From Mycolicibacterium senegalense (GTDB taxonomy: Bacteria; Actinomycetota; Actinomycetes; Mycobacteriales; Mycobacteriaceae), in the NCBI RefSeq assembly GCF_019645875.1, contig NZ_CP081000.1, positions 2,728,001 to 2,792,000 on the forward strand: 64,000 nucleotides of DNA, read 5' to 3'. The notes below the pieces were generated by a model. That model searched no databases, was not told the origin of the DNA, and saw only the letters and a program-made list of their open reading frames with translations. The stretch's first letter is position 1, and every line of letters begins with the position of its first letter. The position numbers and the translations under genes are program-made. Shown here in pieces: positions 51,218-59,596 of the stretch.

Positions 51218-51982
51218 ATGCATAAAACTAACGTTGTGCGGATCTGGACTTCGCTGACGAGTCGTGCCCGAGACCAGGCCGGCGCGCTCTCTCCACATCT
51301 GGCATGTTCGACCTGTGCCGCGGAACTCGGCGTCAGCGGTGCGAGCCTGCTGCTCACCGCGGGCCGCAACACGCTCGAGCTGGCGTCCACCACAAGTCAG
51401 CGCGTTCGCGAGCTCGAGGAGTTGCAGGCCAGGGCCGGTGAGGGGCCTGGCATTGATGCGCTGGAATCGGGTTGGCCCATTCTTGCCGAAGATCTTGCTT
51501 CCACCAGAAGTAGGCGTCGCTGGCCGACGTTTGCCGCTGAGGCGGTCAGTCGGGGAGTGCACGCGATGTTCAGTCTTCCGCTGGCGTTGGGAGCCGTGCC
51601 GCTGGGCGTGTTCGACCTCGTCCATGACACTCCGGGCGAACTGGAACACACGCAGTTGCTCGACGCCCTGCTGTATGCCGACACCGCGCTCGCACTGGCG
51701 ATCGATGTCCGCAGTGGTATTACCGCACCGCTCGGTGTGGGCGTCGACCCTGGAGCAGAGCCGGCTCTGTGGCGTTCGGAAGTCCATCAGGCGATCGACA
51801 TGGTTGCCAATCAGTTGGGCGTCACCGTCGTGGAAGCACTAGTCCGCTTGCGCGCATATGCCTTTGACCACCAGCTGACCCTTGTCGATGCCGGCCGGGC
51901 CGTGGTTGAACACCGAATCCCTGCTGGCCGGGTGGCGGCTGAAATCTCCTCCGCCGCTGGGGGGGAACCGGGATCGGGGTGA
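51218..51982 (+). CDS. GAF-ANTAR RNA-binding antiterminator-type regulator
   Basis: A 254-aa protein: N-terminal GAF sensor domain (about 20-165, GASLLLTAGRNTLELASTTS, EGPGIDALESGWPILAEDL, FSLPLALGAVPLGVFDL) and C-terminal ANTAR three-helix module (about 185-240, EVHQAIDMVANQLGVTVVEA, RLRAYAFDHQLTLVDAGRAV). ANTAR proteins bind paired RNA hairpins and block termination. Mycobacteria carry several. A near-consensus DosR-like box is 130 bp upstream. A short ORF (GTG 51130 to TAA 51225) overlaps its start by ATGCATAA and could be a coupled leader; no ribosome site of its own is seen before ATG 51218. Confidence 0.87.
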   Translation: MHKTNVVRIWTSLTSRARDQAGALSPHLACSTCAAELGVSGASLLLTAGRNTLELASTTSQRVRELEELQARAGEGPGIDALESGWPILAEDLASTRSRRRWPTFAAEAVSRGVHAMFSLPLALGAVPLGVFDLVHDTPGELEHTQLLDALLYADTALALAIDVRSGITAPLGVGVDPGAEPALWRSEVHQAIDMVANQLGVTVVEALVRLRAYAFDHQLTLVDAGRAVVEHRIPAGRVAAEISSAAGGEPGSG

Positions 51983-52016
51983 CTGGGATACGTTGGCGCG
52001 CCGCATTTCTGAGTTG

Positions 52017-52033
52017 AGGTCGAAAGTCCCTAC
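52017..52033 (+). promoter_or_regulatory. DosR-like box (small HTH gene)
   Basis: GAGGTCGAAAGTCCCTA; reverse TAGGGACTTTCGACCTC, i.e. GGGAC-TTTC-GACCT. About 120 bp before the small HTH gene. Confidence 0.5.
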
Positions 52034-52145
52034 CCGGGTAGCTTCCCGCCGACGTACGTTGGCGATGTGGCGTCCACAGCGCGACGAGGCCAGCGGTAGG
52101 GATTCCGAAGTGGAAGCATCGCCACAGAAGTGCTTGGAGGGCTTC

Positions 52146-52397
52146 ATGGTCGATGGACTGTTCTCAGGCTTTGTTGAATTCGGTTGGGGCAGAGCCCCGT
52201 GGGACACCGACCCCACGTTCACTCCCGAGGAGATGCGAGTCATTCTCAACCCCGCGCTCTCGGTCACCGAGGCCGCTCACACGATCGGGTGCGCGCGACA
52301 TGACGTGGCACGAATCCGACGGGACAAGCGTGCAGCATCATCGACAATTTCGCGCAGTCGCCGGCGACCACTGCGGCGTCCCCGCCGAACCGTTTAG
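52146..52397 (+). CDS. small HTH protein, unknown function
   Basis: An 83-aa protein: an aromatic head (VDGLFSGFVEFGWGRAPW), then an HTH-like region (FTPEEMRVILNPALSVTEAA, HTIGCARHDVARIRRDKR) and a very basic tail (SRSRRRPLRRPRR). GGAGG lies 5 nt before ATG 52146. Nucleic acid binding is likely from the basic tail. It is similar in kind to the HTH part of the gene at 24355-24660, and both are followed by the same 10-bp hairpin stem. Confidence 0.65.
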   Translation: MVDGLFSGFVEFGWGRAPWDTDPTFTPEEMRVILNPALSVTEAAHTIGCARHDVARIRRDKRAASSTISRSRRRPLRRPRRTV

Positions 52398-52412
52398 GGC
52401 CAGAAGGCCCTA
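52395..52412 (+). promoter_or_regulatory. DosR-like box (40-aa microprotein)
   Basis: TAGGGCC-AGAA-GGCCCTA: perfect 7-4-7 inverted repeat, overlapping the stop of the small HTH gene. Confidence 0.65.
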
Positions 52413-52531
52413 TCTCCGGCCCCGAGAGCGCACTAGCCTGGTCAGTGCTGCGGTGCCGTTTGTGTCGGGGTCACGGGGGCGCGACGAGGCTGAGAATCCA
52501 ACTGCCGTCGAAGCCGTCGCGTTGCCGCAGC

Positions 52532-52558
52532 CGCCCCGCTGCGCGTTCCAGCGGGGCG
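52532..52558 (+). terminator. hairpin in the leader of the 40-aa microprotein
   Basis: CGCCCCGCTG / CAGCGGGGCG, perfect 10-bp stem, 7-nt loop. The stem is identical to that at 24703-24730. It ends about 12 nt before the GGGAGG ribosome site, so it could act as terminator of the upstream gene or as an attenuator. Confidence 0.55.
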
Positions 52559-52586
52559 CCCCCTCTACACAGGGAGGCGTATCCGA

Positions 52587-52709
52587 ATGTTGCGCACCGT
52601 CTTGCTGCGCACCGTAGCGACGGTATTTGCCGTTATCTTCCCGCTCGGGCTTTTCATCGTGCTGGCAAGGGCTGCACAGCCTAAGCGCCTGCTCGAGGCG
52701 GGAGGCTGA
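52587..52709 (+). CDS. 40-aa single-TM microprotein
   Basis: A 40-aa protein: basic head (MLRTVLLRT), one hydrophobic segment (VATVFAVIFPLGLFIVLA) and a basic tail (RAAQPKRLLEAGG). GGGAGG (52572-52577) lies 10 nt before ATG 52587. The perfect DosR-like palindrome at 52395-52412 lies in the same transcription unit. It is a second candidate hypoxia-induced membrane micropeptide after 25041-25115, with stronger coding evidence. The stop abuts the end of the converging gene (52710). No homologue is known to me. Confidence 0.65.
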   Translation: MLRTVLLRTVATVFAVIFPLGLFIVLARAAQPKRLLEAGG

Positions 52710-53303
52710 TCACTCGCCCTCGGCACGCAGCGTGATCTCCGAGATGTTCGTGCGGCTCTGCCCATCGACGGTGCCCAACTTCGAAATCCACACCAGCACA
52801 TTGGACGTTTCCGTCTGATCGTCAACGGTGATGGTGTTCTCGCCCGGCCGTAACGCCACATTGGGCGTCAGCTCGGTGGTATCCGACAGACTGCTCGGGC
52901 GGGCGGTGTCTGCCGCGCGAATCTGGACTTGTGTTCCGGTGCTGGGCACGTCGACCGTCACCTCGCTCAGAACCGTTGGCGAGGGAAGCTGAAGTAACAG
53001 GCCGACGCCTTGTTTGAAGGCCGGGAACGGCACGGCATCCTGATAAATGTCAGTGGACCACGACGTGCCCGGGTTGCCGTCGATGGCGAGAGTCGCCTGA
53101 TCTGGATGGTCGGGCGAGCCGCCGGGGGAGAACACCGTCGCACTCTCGGGCGTCACGATCGGCCCCGGGCCGCTATCTGGCGACGAGCCCGATCCGCGGA
53201 TGAGAAGGACGGTCATCGCAACGACCACCGCGACCACGGTCAGAACCAGGACGGTGCGCACCGGACGGGAGGCCAACGCGCGACGGCGGGCACCTGACCT
53301 CAC
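52710..53303 (-). CDS. membrane-anchored discoidin-like domain, free-standing MviN C-terminal domain paralogue
   Basis: A 197-aa protein with a basic head, one TM segment (about 16-35, VRTVLVLTVVAVVVAMTVLL) and an extracytoplasmic beta-sandwich (AIDGNPGTSWSTDIYQDAVP, FPAFKQGVGLLLQLPSPTVL, VLVWISKLGTVDGQSR). The domain closely resembles the extracytoplasmic C-terminal part of mycobacterial MviN/MurJ (Rv3910-type), a sugar-binding-like F5/8-type fold, here without the flippase or kinase-like regions. GTG 53303 overlaps the upstream lipoprotein stop, so the two are coupled. It may bind a cell-wall glycan; this is inferred. Confidence 0.85.
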   Translation of the reverse strand: MRSGARRRALASRPVRTVLVLTVVAVVVAMTVLLIRGSGSSPDSGPGPIVTPESATVFSPGGSPDHPDQATLAIDGNPGTSWSTDIYQDAVPFPAFKQGVGLLLQLPSPTVLSEVTVDVPSTGTQVQIRAADTARPSSLSDTTELTPNVALRPGENTITVDDQTETSNVLVWISKLGTVDGQSRTNISEITLRAEGE

Positions 53304-53671
53304 CGCGACCGTGTTGCGCCGGCGGCGTTGCCGGGTCCCGGCCGAAAGGGGATAGGAGGGATCGCGGCAGGCAATTGGATCTGGGGTATCGCAGCAGGCA
53401 ACTCGATTTGGGGCACGTCGGCCGGAAGCGGCTGCCGCGGGATTTCGCTCGGCAGCTCGAGGACGGGAACGTCGCTAGGTAGCGGCACCGGTGGGACATC
53501 ACTCGGAAACGGGAACGGCGGAAGGTTGACCGGAACCGGCAATGTCGTCTCGGGATCATCCGATGCGATAGATCGGCCTCGATCGGCGCCGCAGCCACTG
53601 ACCGCTATGGCGGTCATGAGAGACACCAGCAGTACAGCCCGCCGGCCCGTCGGCCTCGCTCCAACAACCAT
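53300..53671 (-). CDS. lipoprotein with proline-rich nonapeptide repeats
   Basis: A 123-aa predicted lipoprotein, paralogue of 20167-20511. Signal with lipobox AVSGC (Cys27), then about seven tandem nine-residue repeats (FPFPSDVPP, VPLPSDVPV, LELPSEIPR, IELPAAIPQ and similar) ending in IPFRPGPGN. The repeat consensus is x-x-L/F-P-S/A-D/A-V/I-P-x. ATG 53671 has AAGGGGC 7 nt upstream; a start at 53722 would precede the signal by 17 odd residues. It is translationally coupled to the MviN-domain protein, suggesting a shared envelope role. Function is unknown. Confidence 0.82.
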   Translation of the reverse strand: MVVGARPTGRRAVLLVSLMTAIAVSGCGADRGRSIASDDPETTLPVPVNLPPFPFPSDVPPVPLPSDVPVLELPSEIPRQPLPADVPQIELPAAIPQIQLPAAIPPIPFRPGPGNAAGATRSR

Positions 53672-54269
53672 CCGATCAGCCCCTTGTGATTCGCCAACGA
53701 CGCTATCACTGGCGAGAAGCACAGACGCATCTCAGCGCGGTGAGCGTCGAAAGTGCCTGTACAGCAACAGAACATTCAGCCAGGTGCCCGTCGCCAATTC
53801 GTCACTGTGACGTAAATAACGTAACGGCCACCGGGGCGGCGAGGAGGCCACTAGAGGCCGTCTCCGCCGAGAGGTCAGCGTGAGCACCGCTGTGCGCCTC
53901 CTGCGTCTCCAGCCGACGACGCGTTGCGACGGCTCCACGGCGCGCGCCCATGAACGAGATGGATGATGGTTGGACCAAGAGGCTCCTGTGAACGACGCTG
54001 CAGGTAAGGCCGGGAGAATCCGCGTGCGGCGGCAGGCGAGTTCTTCGCCGCCACCAGGCCAGACGGCCGAATCCTCAACGGGTGCGAGTCCTTTCATCTG
54101 ATGCAAATCGCAGTGGTTATATGCCGATAAGCTACATTATGTCAATTTAAAGTCTTCACTCCCAAGCGGCTGCATATTGATCTGCCGCCCAACGGTTCTC
54201 ACCCATCGGTATATCCGATTCACAGCAGACGACGCACCGCGACATGCATGCGATTTCGGCTCGGGAGCG
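53672..54269. other. 598-bp intergenic region, no gene seen
   Basis: Between the lipoprotein (starts 53671, minus) and the end of the WYL regulator gene (54270, minus). The stretch 54100-54170 is unusually AT-rich (TTATATGCCGATAAGC, CAATTTAAAGTC). Open frames here have no ribosome sites or recognisable protein character. No repeat, tRNA or regulatory motif is recognised. Confidence 0.5.
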
Positions 54270-54962
54270 TCACCCGAGCCGCCGAGTGCGCCAGCGCGAC
54301 AGATCCGCGTCGAGCACCGCAGGATCGCGTTCGGGAAACACCTCTCCGGTGATCTCTAGGTGCCGGATGCGGCCGAGGTGAAATCCGCGGATGTCTTCAC
54401 GCAGCCGACACCATCCCACGAACATCCACGAATCACCGCCGCGCAGCAGACCCATCGCCTCCACGTCGCGGGTGGTATGGGTCTCGCCGTCCTCTGAGGT
54501 GTAGTCCAGCCGTATGACCCGGCGCGCGGCGATCGCCTCGGGAATCAGCGAGATCGCTGCCTCGGACGGCGACTGGGCCTCGATGACGAACATAGACGCC
54601 AACGCCTCATCGACTGGCGCGCGGTGATCCTCGCGGCTGATCGCCAGGACCTTGGCCCGGGCCCGACGCGCCGCCGCACCATATGGCGAGTTCTCCAGCA
54701 AACCAAGCCCCGCGAGCACCGCTAGTGATTCCGCTACCGACAGATTCAGCGGCGGCAGGGAGTGTTCCCGCAGGATCGAATACCCGCCCGACACCCCGTA
54801 GTCGGCATAGATCGGGACCCCCGCGAGCTGGAGCGACTGGATGTCACGTTCAATCGTGCGCTTCGATACTTCGAACTCCTCAGAGAGCCGAGCGGCCGAC
54901 AACGGCCGGCGTGATCCCCGCAGCAGATCGACCAGTGCGTACAGCCGCTCGGCTCTCCTCAT
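54270..54962 (-). CDS. YafY/WYL-domain transcriptional regulator
   Basis: A 230-aa regulator: N-terminal winged HTH (RRAERLYALVDLLRGSRRPL, AARLSEEFEVSKRTIERDIQ, GVPIYADYGVSGGYSI) and a C-terminal WYL domain (RVIRLDYTSEDGETHTTRDV, WMFVGWCRLREDIRGFHLGR). WYL domains sense nucleic acid fragments or small ligands. It lies 22 nt after the small SnoaL-like gene on the same strand and probably regulates that gene. Confidence 0.88.
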   Translation of the reverse strand: MRRAERLYALVDLLRGSRRPLSAARLSEEFEVSKRTIERDIQSLQLAGVPIYADYGVSGGYSILREHSLPPLNLSVAESLAVLAGLGLLENSPYGAAARRARAKVLAISREDHRAPVDEALASMFVIEAQSPSEAAISLIPEAIAARRVIRLDYTSEDGETHTTRDVEAMGLLRGGDSWMFVGWCRLREDIRGFHLGRIRHLEITGEVFPERDPAVLDADLSRWRTRRLG

Positions 54963-54983
54963 GAGTGTGAGTCTGCCCCCGTC

Positions 54984-55388
54984 CTAGGTGAGGTGCGCGC
55001 GCGTCCCGCCGACCGACCACACCTCTTGGATCAGCCCATCCTCGGTGAAGTCGAAGACATCGATCCCGCCCGCAGTCACCTCCCCATCCTGTACGTTCCA
55101 CAGCATCCGCCCGTGCGGGCCGTCGAGGGCCCGCGCGACCTCGGTGAATGCGACATCCGGATGCTGTTCGCGATACCGACCCAGAAACCGAGCGAAACTC
55201 TCCGCGCCCAGCACGTCGTCGCCTGGATTCGACCCATCGGTATCAGAGTTCAGGAAATGAATCCGGAAATCTTCACTGCAGATCTGACGAGCGATGTCAC
55301 TGTCCGTGTTCCACATCTGCAACCACACTGCGAGCGTCGCATCCGCAGCGACCGTGTTTTTATCCACCATGTTCGTGTTCTTGTTCAT
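54984..55388 (-). CDS. SnoaL-like/NTF2-fold protein
   Basis: A 134-aa SnoaL-type protein (LAVWLQMWNTDSDIARQICS, EDFRIHFLN, ESFARFLGRYREQHPDVAFT, GIDVFDFTEDGLIQEVWSV). Members are small polyketide cyclase-like or dehydratase-like enzymes or binding proteins; no catalytic residues are diagnostic. ATG 55388 is chosen; ATG 55370 also gives a full domain and the extension to 55451 is not typical. It lies immediately upstream of the WYL regulator (22 nt) in the same direction. Confidence 0.75.
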   Translation of the reverse strand: MNKNTNMVDKNTVAADATLAVWLQMWNTDSDIARQICSEDFRIHFLNSDTDGSNPGDDVLGAESFARFLGRYREQHPDVAFTEVARALDGPHGRMLWNVQDGEVTAGGIDVFDFTEDGLIQEVWSVGGTRAHLT

Positions 55389-55572
55389 GGCACCAGCATC
55401 AGACAGTGTCGCGACAACCGTATGTCGGTGTTCATGCGCTGCACGACACAACGCGGAGAGACCGCCGCACCGGGCTCCACGGGTTCCACTCCCGCGGCAA
55501 AGGCCATCTCACACCTTCGAGACCTTAGGTACGGGTCGCAGTGGTCCAGCTGCCCAACATGTTTCCGTGCCG

Positions 55573-56376
55573 TCACCGGTCGCTCGTGTTTCGGCCCAGC
55601 AAGTCGCGTTCCAGGAAGTCTCGGAAGATTCTCGCGAGATCCGTCGCGATCGGGTCGGAGTAATCACCGAGTCGGTTTCCGAGTTGAAAGGCCTCATTGA
55701 CAACGGCCCGCCGTGGCACTTCAGCGCGGACCTCGTCGCCAAATTCCGTCTCTACCCGTTCCCTGATCGACTGGTCGATGCCGTTTCTACGGTCGAAGCC
55801 GGATAAAACCACACCACACCACCTGAGTGGATGTGTTCGTTGGATACGCTCAACTCTGTCACGGGCCTCGCGGGCTTTGCGTACCGCATCAAGGGTCGGT
55901 GTGATCGGGGCGTACGCAACATCACCTAGCTGCATTGCCAAAGCTTCCAGCGAGCCGGTACGGCCGCCGGTGTCGATCAAAATAGTGTGGTAACGGTCAA
56001 AGACGCCGGCAGCATCAAAGATTGCCCGCAACAATCCGGTGTCTGGTGCGCCGAACCCCGCAACTCGGCCCAAGGAAGCGCCCGCAGGCAGCAAATCGAT
56101 GCCCGGCCACCTAGTTTCAATGATCTCCTCATCGATTCGTTTCGCACCCTTGTCGGGATTCCCCCAGAAACTGATATCGGCGTCCTCAAGCACTGAGCCT
56201 AAGCCGGTCGAATGCTGCGACACTCCAAAGTGATTAGACAGATTTCGCTCTGGGTCTGCGTCGACTAACAACGTGGAGATCCCGGCCCGCGAGGCCTCGC
56301 CCGCGAGCATCATCTGCCATAGCGTTTTCGCTGTACCGCCCTTACCCGAAAGCACCAGCACCGAGACAGCTACCAT
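55573..56376 (-). CDS. ParA/MinD-family ATPase, orphan
   Basis: A 267-aa P-loop ATPase: deviant Walker A LVLSGKGGTAKTL (9-21), switch-I region LLVDADPERNLS, and Walker B-like TILIDTGGRTG. ParA proteins segregate plasmids or position cellular cargo, but no parB, centromere-like repeat or partner gene is visible. The gene is flanked by unrelated metabolic genes, and codon use is less GC-biased in its third positions than the neighbours, which hints at plasmid or integrative-element origin. The start is ATG 56376. Function is undetermined. Confidence 0.8.
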   Translation of the reverse strand: MVAVSVLVLSGKGGTAKTLWQMMLAGEASRAGISTLLVDADPERNLSNHFGVSQHSTGLGSVLEDADISFWGNPDKGAKRIDEEIIETRWPGIDLLPAGASLGRVAGFGAPDTGLLRAIFDAAGVFDRYHTILIDTGGRTGSLEALAMQLGDVAYAPITPTLDAVRKAREARDRVERIQRTHPLRWCGVVLSGFDRRNGIDQSIRERVETEFGDEVRAEVPRRAVVNEAFQLGNRLGDYSDPIATDLARIFRDFLERDLLGRNTSDR

Positions 56377-56671
56377 TGCCAGCCTCTATGCAATGCCTGA
56401 CCCAACTCGCTGCGCTCCTCCATCGTGTTCGCGCTGTTGCCAGACACCTTGCGTTCTCAGCTTATGTGTCGAACAGCGGACATCCCTTGGCCACCCGATG
56501 CGAGCAGGCATCACGGCGGGATGATCGGAGCCTTGATCCTATGTGGTGCACACAAGCAGGAACGTTTCCTCCCGGCTTCTTGTAAGAATCCCCTGCCCAG
56601 ACCCCCGACTCTTCGGTGAACTTCCGCACGGTCCGATCGCGCTGGCCCGCTACATGGGTCACATCGTCGGG
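56377..56671. other. 295-bp intergenic region, no gene seen
   Basis: Between the ParA-like gene and the beta-propeller gene, both on the minus strand. It presumably holds the ParA promoter. A weak 66-codon frame on the minus strand is not protein-like. No repeat that could act as a parS site is visible. Confidence 0.45.
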
Positions 56672-57679
56672 TTACGCGCTGGGCACCGTTTCATCTTCGA
56701 GAGCAAGACGCACAACTTGGGCCGGCCGCACGATCCCGTCGGCCGGCGGCTTGGCATGTCCACCGTCGGTGGTGACGTAAGCGACCCGCCCGTAGTCACC
56801 CGGCGCCCGTCCCCAGACAATGCTCGACGGGCCCACCAGCGAATCAGTGAACGGATCACCCGCGACGATCGCCGGCTCCGGCCCGCGGCCTGGCTGTAGC
56901 GGAATCCGATGGATCGTGTTGTCGATGTGGGTCGTGATGTAGGCGACGCCGGACCGTTCGTCGAGGCAGAAGTCATCGACCGCGTGGATCCCCTCGGCGA
57001 TCAGTTCCGGTGCACCCTTCGGCTCGTACGTGCGGGGATCGACGGCGACGCGCAGGAAGCTCTCCGCCGCGGACCCCGTGTAGTACAGATGACCGGTAGA
57101 GGCGGCATAGCGCACTCCGTTGACGCCCGGCATCGGGATCTGCACGGTGTTTGACAGCACCACCGGCGCGAACGGATCCGTGTACGACGGTGCCATGGAC
57201 GCATGCTGCAACCACGGCTTGGCGGTCGCGCTCAGGCCGTCGTCGCTGAGGTCGACCCGCCAGATCAGTCCCTCCACACAGTCGGCCACGACGATCACGT
57301 TCGGGGCCAGGAGGCACGAGCCGTTCGGTCCTGCGCTGTCGGGCGCGAAGGTCAGCACACTGCAGGTCGGCACCGCGCCACCCGGTGTCCACCCGCGAAA
57401 ATCAAAGCGGTACAACGCTGGATCGCCGAGCGTTCCGACGTAGAAGATGTCGGGTTCGGCCTCGACGATGCCCATGGTGAGCCCGTCGAGTGTCGCGATG
57501 AGGATCGGCTCGACCGGGATGGCGCTGGTCGGCGCGGGCAGGTACCAGAGCTCACCGTGGTTGAGGGCGGTCACCAGGATGGATCCATCGGTGCGCACCG
57601 CGATGTTCTCCAGGAAGTAGTTCGGCGGGAAGTTCGCCACCGCTGCGAGCGAGGTGTTCGTCGTGTTGCTGATCGTCAT
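56672..57679 (-). CDS. SMP-30/gluconolactonase-like beta-propeller protein
   Basis: A 335-aa six-bladed beta-propeller-type protein with repeating strands (ENIAVRTDGSILVTALNHGE, YLP..., VEAEPDIFYVGTLGDPALYR, GVRYAASTGHLYYTGSAAE, DDFCLDERSGVAYITTHIDN). The family includes lactonases and strictosidine synthase-like enzymes. No signal peptide is seen. AAGGAGCC precedes ATG 57679, preferred to 57721. It lies 55 nt after the carboxymuconolactone decarboxylase-like gene on the same strand, so a shared lactone or aromatic-type pathway is possible; the substrate is unknown. Confidence 0.82.
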   Translation of the reverse strand: MTISNTTNTSLAAVANFPPNYFLENIAVRTDGSILVTALNHGELWYLPAPTSAIPVEPILIATLDGLTMGIVEAEPDIFYVGTLGDPALYRFDFRGWTPGGAVPTCSVLTFAPDSAGPNGSCLLAPNVIVVADCVEGLIWRVDLSDDGLSATAKPWLQHASMAPSYTDPFAPVVLSNTVQIPMPGVNGVRYAASTGHLYYTGSAAESFLRVAVDPRTYEPKGAPELIAEGIHAVDDFCLDERSGVAYITTHIDNTIHRIPLQPGRGPEPAIVAGDPFTDSLVGPSSIVWGRAPGDYGRVAYVTTDGGHAKPPADGIVRPAQVVRLALEDETVPSA

Positions 57680-57734
57680 GAGGCTCCTTCGAAATGTTCT
57701 GTTACGTCGAGGTGTCGGCATCCGGCCGTCTACT

Positions 57735-58328
57735 TCAGCTGGGCGCCGGCACCTCGAACAGGCTGAGCAATGCGGATACGGTGAGGTACTGCCCCATCAG
57801 CGCCACGATGTCGAACAGGCCCCGCCGGCCGAAGGCCGCTTCGGCGGCCCGATACAGCGCCTCGTCGATGCGACGATTCTTCGAAAGTTGCTGCGCCAGT
57901 TGGGCCGCGATCAGTTCGTCACCGTGGAGGGATGTCGGGATTTCACCGTGGGCCAACGCCTGGATGGCCGCCTTGTCGATTCCGGCGTTGGCTGCCAGCA
58001 CCGAGTGCGCATAGAGCTCGTACTCGGCGGTCCACACTCCCCCGACCACCAAGATGATGATCTCGCGGATGCGCTCGCCGAGCGTGGTGTATCTCGATTC
58101 GGCGGCAGAGAAAGCCAGGAAGCGAGCGGCGATTTCGGGGTGATGCAGGAACGCGTTGAATGGGCCGATCAATCGGCCATCCGGTGAGGTGATTTCGAAT
58201 CCCGCACTGCTGGCCCACGGCAATTGTGCGGCCCTCACCGAGGCAGCCAGGCCCTGCTGCTCGGGTGTCAATCCAGCGGGGTCAACCAGTGGTAAACGCC
58301 CGCCGAGCTTTTCATTCACGGCAGCCAA
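57735..58328 (-). CDS. carboxymuconolactone decarboxylase (AhpD-like) family protein
   Basis: A 197-aa all-helical protein of the CMD/AhpD fold (FNAFLHHPEIAARFLAFSAA, GERIREIIILVVGGVWTAEY, LYAHSVLAANAGIDKAAIQA). The redox CxxC of AhpD is replaced here by WTAEYELYAH, so a thiol peroxidase role is unlikely; the non-Cys CMD branch is a better fit. TTG 58328 is supported by AAGGAGG 6 nt upstream. The LysR regulator lies 177 bp upstream on the same strand, with a dyad-like CATGCGTTCAATGCAT at 58449-58464 between them. Confidence 0.83.
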   Translation of the reverse strand: MAAVNEKLGGRLPLVDPAGLTPEQQGLAASVRAAQLPWASSAGFEITSPDGRLIGPFNAFLHHPEIAARFLAFSAAESRYTTLGERIREIIILVVGGVWTAEYELYAHSVLAANAGIDKAAIQALAHGEIPTSLHGDELIAAQLAQQLSKNRRIDEALYRAAEAAFGRRGLFDIVALMGQYLTVSALLSLFEVPAPS

Positions 58329-58505
58329 GGCCGTCCTCCTTCGATCCGATGTCGTTGCGGCACCGTCGGTCTGTAGAGAGTGCGATCGGCGGCACGACTC
58401 CACGATGCCTAGCCGCTTGCCATAAGTGAAGTGCATCCTTTGCCTAGTGCTACATGCGTTCAATGCATAGCCAGAAGAGGCAAGGGCTAGAGGAGTCGCA
58501 GCGGA

Positions 58506-59441
58506 TCAGCCCCCGGCGGGCGGCGCCCCCGAAGCCGGTGAGGTGGTCACGGCCTGCAGGGTGCGCCGCAGCCACCGATGCCACGGGTCGGCATCCATCC
58601 GCGGGTGCCAGACCGCATAAATACCGAACGGCGGAATCTCGGGCGGCGCTGGGACCACGCTGGTCGCACCGTCACCGGTCACCCAGCGCAGCAGTCGCGA
58701 CGGGAACGTCAGTACCAGGTCGGATCCGGGCAGCGCCGCCGGCGCGGTGACGTGGAAGGGGGTGGTCACCTGAATGCGACGCGACACTCCGAGGCTGTGC
58801 AGCACGGGATCCACGCCGGGCTGCATCCCGTCTTCGACGTCGATTGCCAGGTGAGGCCAGCGCAGGTACTGCGCCAACCCCATCGACCGCCGCTTGGCCA
58901 GCGGATGATCGGCTGCCACTACAGCGACGAACCGATCGCTGAAAAGCTTCTCGGCGCGATATCGCGGCGGTGGCGTTCGGCCGAGGGCTAGCAGGTCGAT
59001 ACTGCCGCCCTCGAGCTTGTCGAACGCCCGACCGTCGAGCACCTCGAACGAGATCGTCGACTCCGGCGATTCGGCGCGGATGGCTCGGGCGAGGAGCGTG
59101 CCGAACGCCGACACCGTGTAATCGGTGAGCATGATGCGGATATCGCGGGCCGCCGTCGCCGGATCGAAGGCGTCCGTACCAAACAGCTCGTCCAAACTCG
59201 GTAGGAATGTTGAGATTTGAGCACGGATTCGCTCTGCGCGCGGCGTCAGTGCATAGCCATCGTCGCCGCGCACGAGCAGTTCGTCGTCGAAGAGCCGTCG
59301 CAGCCGGTTCAGCGTGCGACTCATCGCGGGTTGGCTGACGCCCACCCGCTCGGCAGCGCGAGAGACGTGTCTTTCGTCGAGCAGCGCGACGAGACCTGGG
59401 AGCAGGTTCAGGTCAACCCGATGCAGATTCAACGGGCGCAT
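58506..59441 (-). CDS. LysR-family transcriptional regulator
   Basis: A 311-aa LysR regulator. HTH (LNLLPGLVALLDERHVSRAA, RVGVSQPAMSRTLNRLRRLF) with the linker DDELLVRGDDGYALTPRAE, and a periplasmic-binding-like effector domain (IRIMLTDYTVSAFG, LEGGSIDLLALGR, FVAVVAADHPLAKR). ATG 59441 is preferred to 59453. Same-strand position upstream of the CMD-like and beta-propeller genes suggests that it controls them. Confidence 0.88.
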   Translation of the reverse strand: MRPLNLHRVDLNLLPGLVALLDERHVSRAAERVGVSQPAMSRTLNRLRRLFDDELLVRGDDGYALTPRAERIRAQISTFLPSLDELFGTDAFDPATAARDIRIMLTDYTVSAFGTLLARAIRAESPESTISFEVLDGRAFDKLEGGSIDLLALGRTPPPRYRAEKLFSDRFVAVVAADHPLAKRRSMGLAQYLRWPHLAIDVEDGMQPGVDPVLHSLGVSRRIQVTTPFHVTAPAALPGSDLVLTFPSRLLRWVTGDGATSVVPAPPEIPPFGIYAVWHPRMDADPWHRWLRRTLQAVTTSPASGAPPAGG

Positions 59442-59596
59442 GACCCACAGCATAGATAATGCGCATCAGTAATACCTTGATCACCTCACATGACCAGAAG
59501 CAGGGCCGGATCAATAGGGCGGACTACCAGTGAGTCACGCCGCGTTCATAGCGGAACCCCCATCGCTCTCGGGCCGACCCGGGTGCACACTATGAC

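Noticed and set aside
51130..51225. 31-codon ORF overlapping the GAF-ANTAR start
   Set aside because: GTG start with a ribosome site too close and no conserved character; kept only as a remark under the ANTAR gene.
53732..54106. 124-codon minus-strand ORF in the 598-bp gap
   Set aside because: Arg/Ser-rich high-GC artefact without a ribosome site or recognisable motif.
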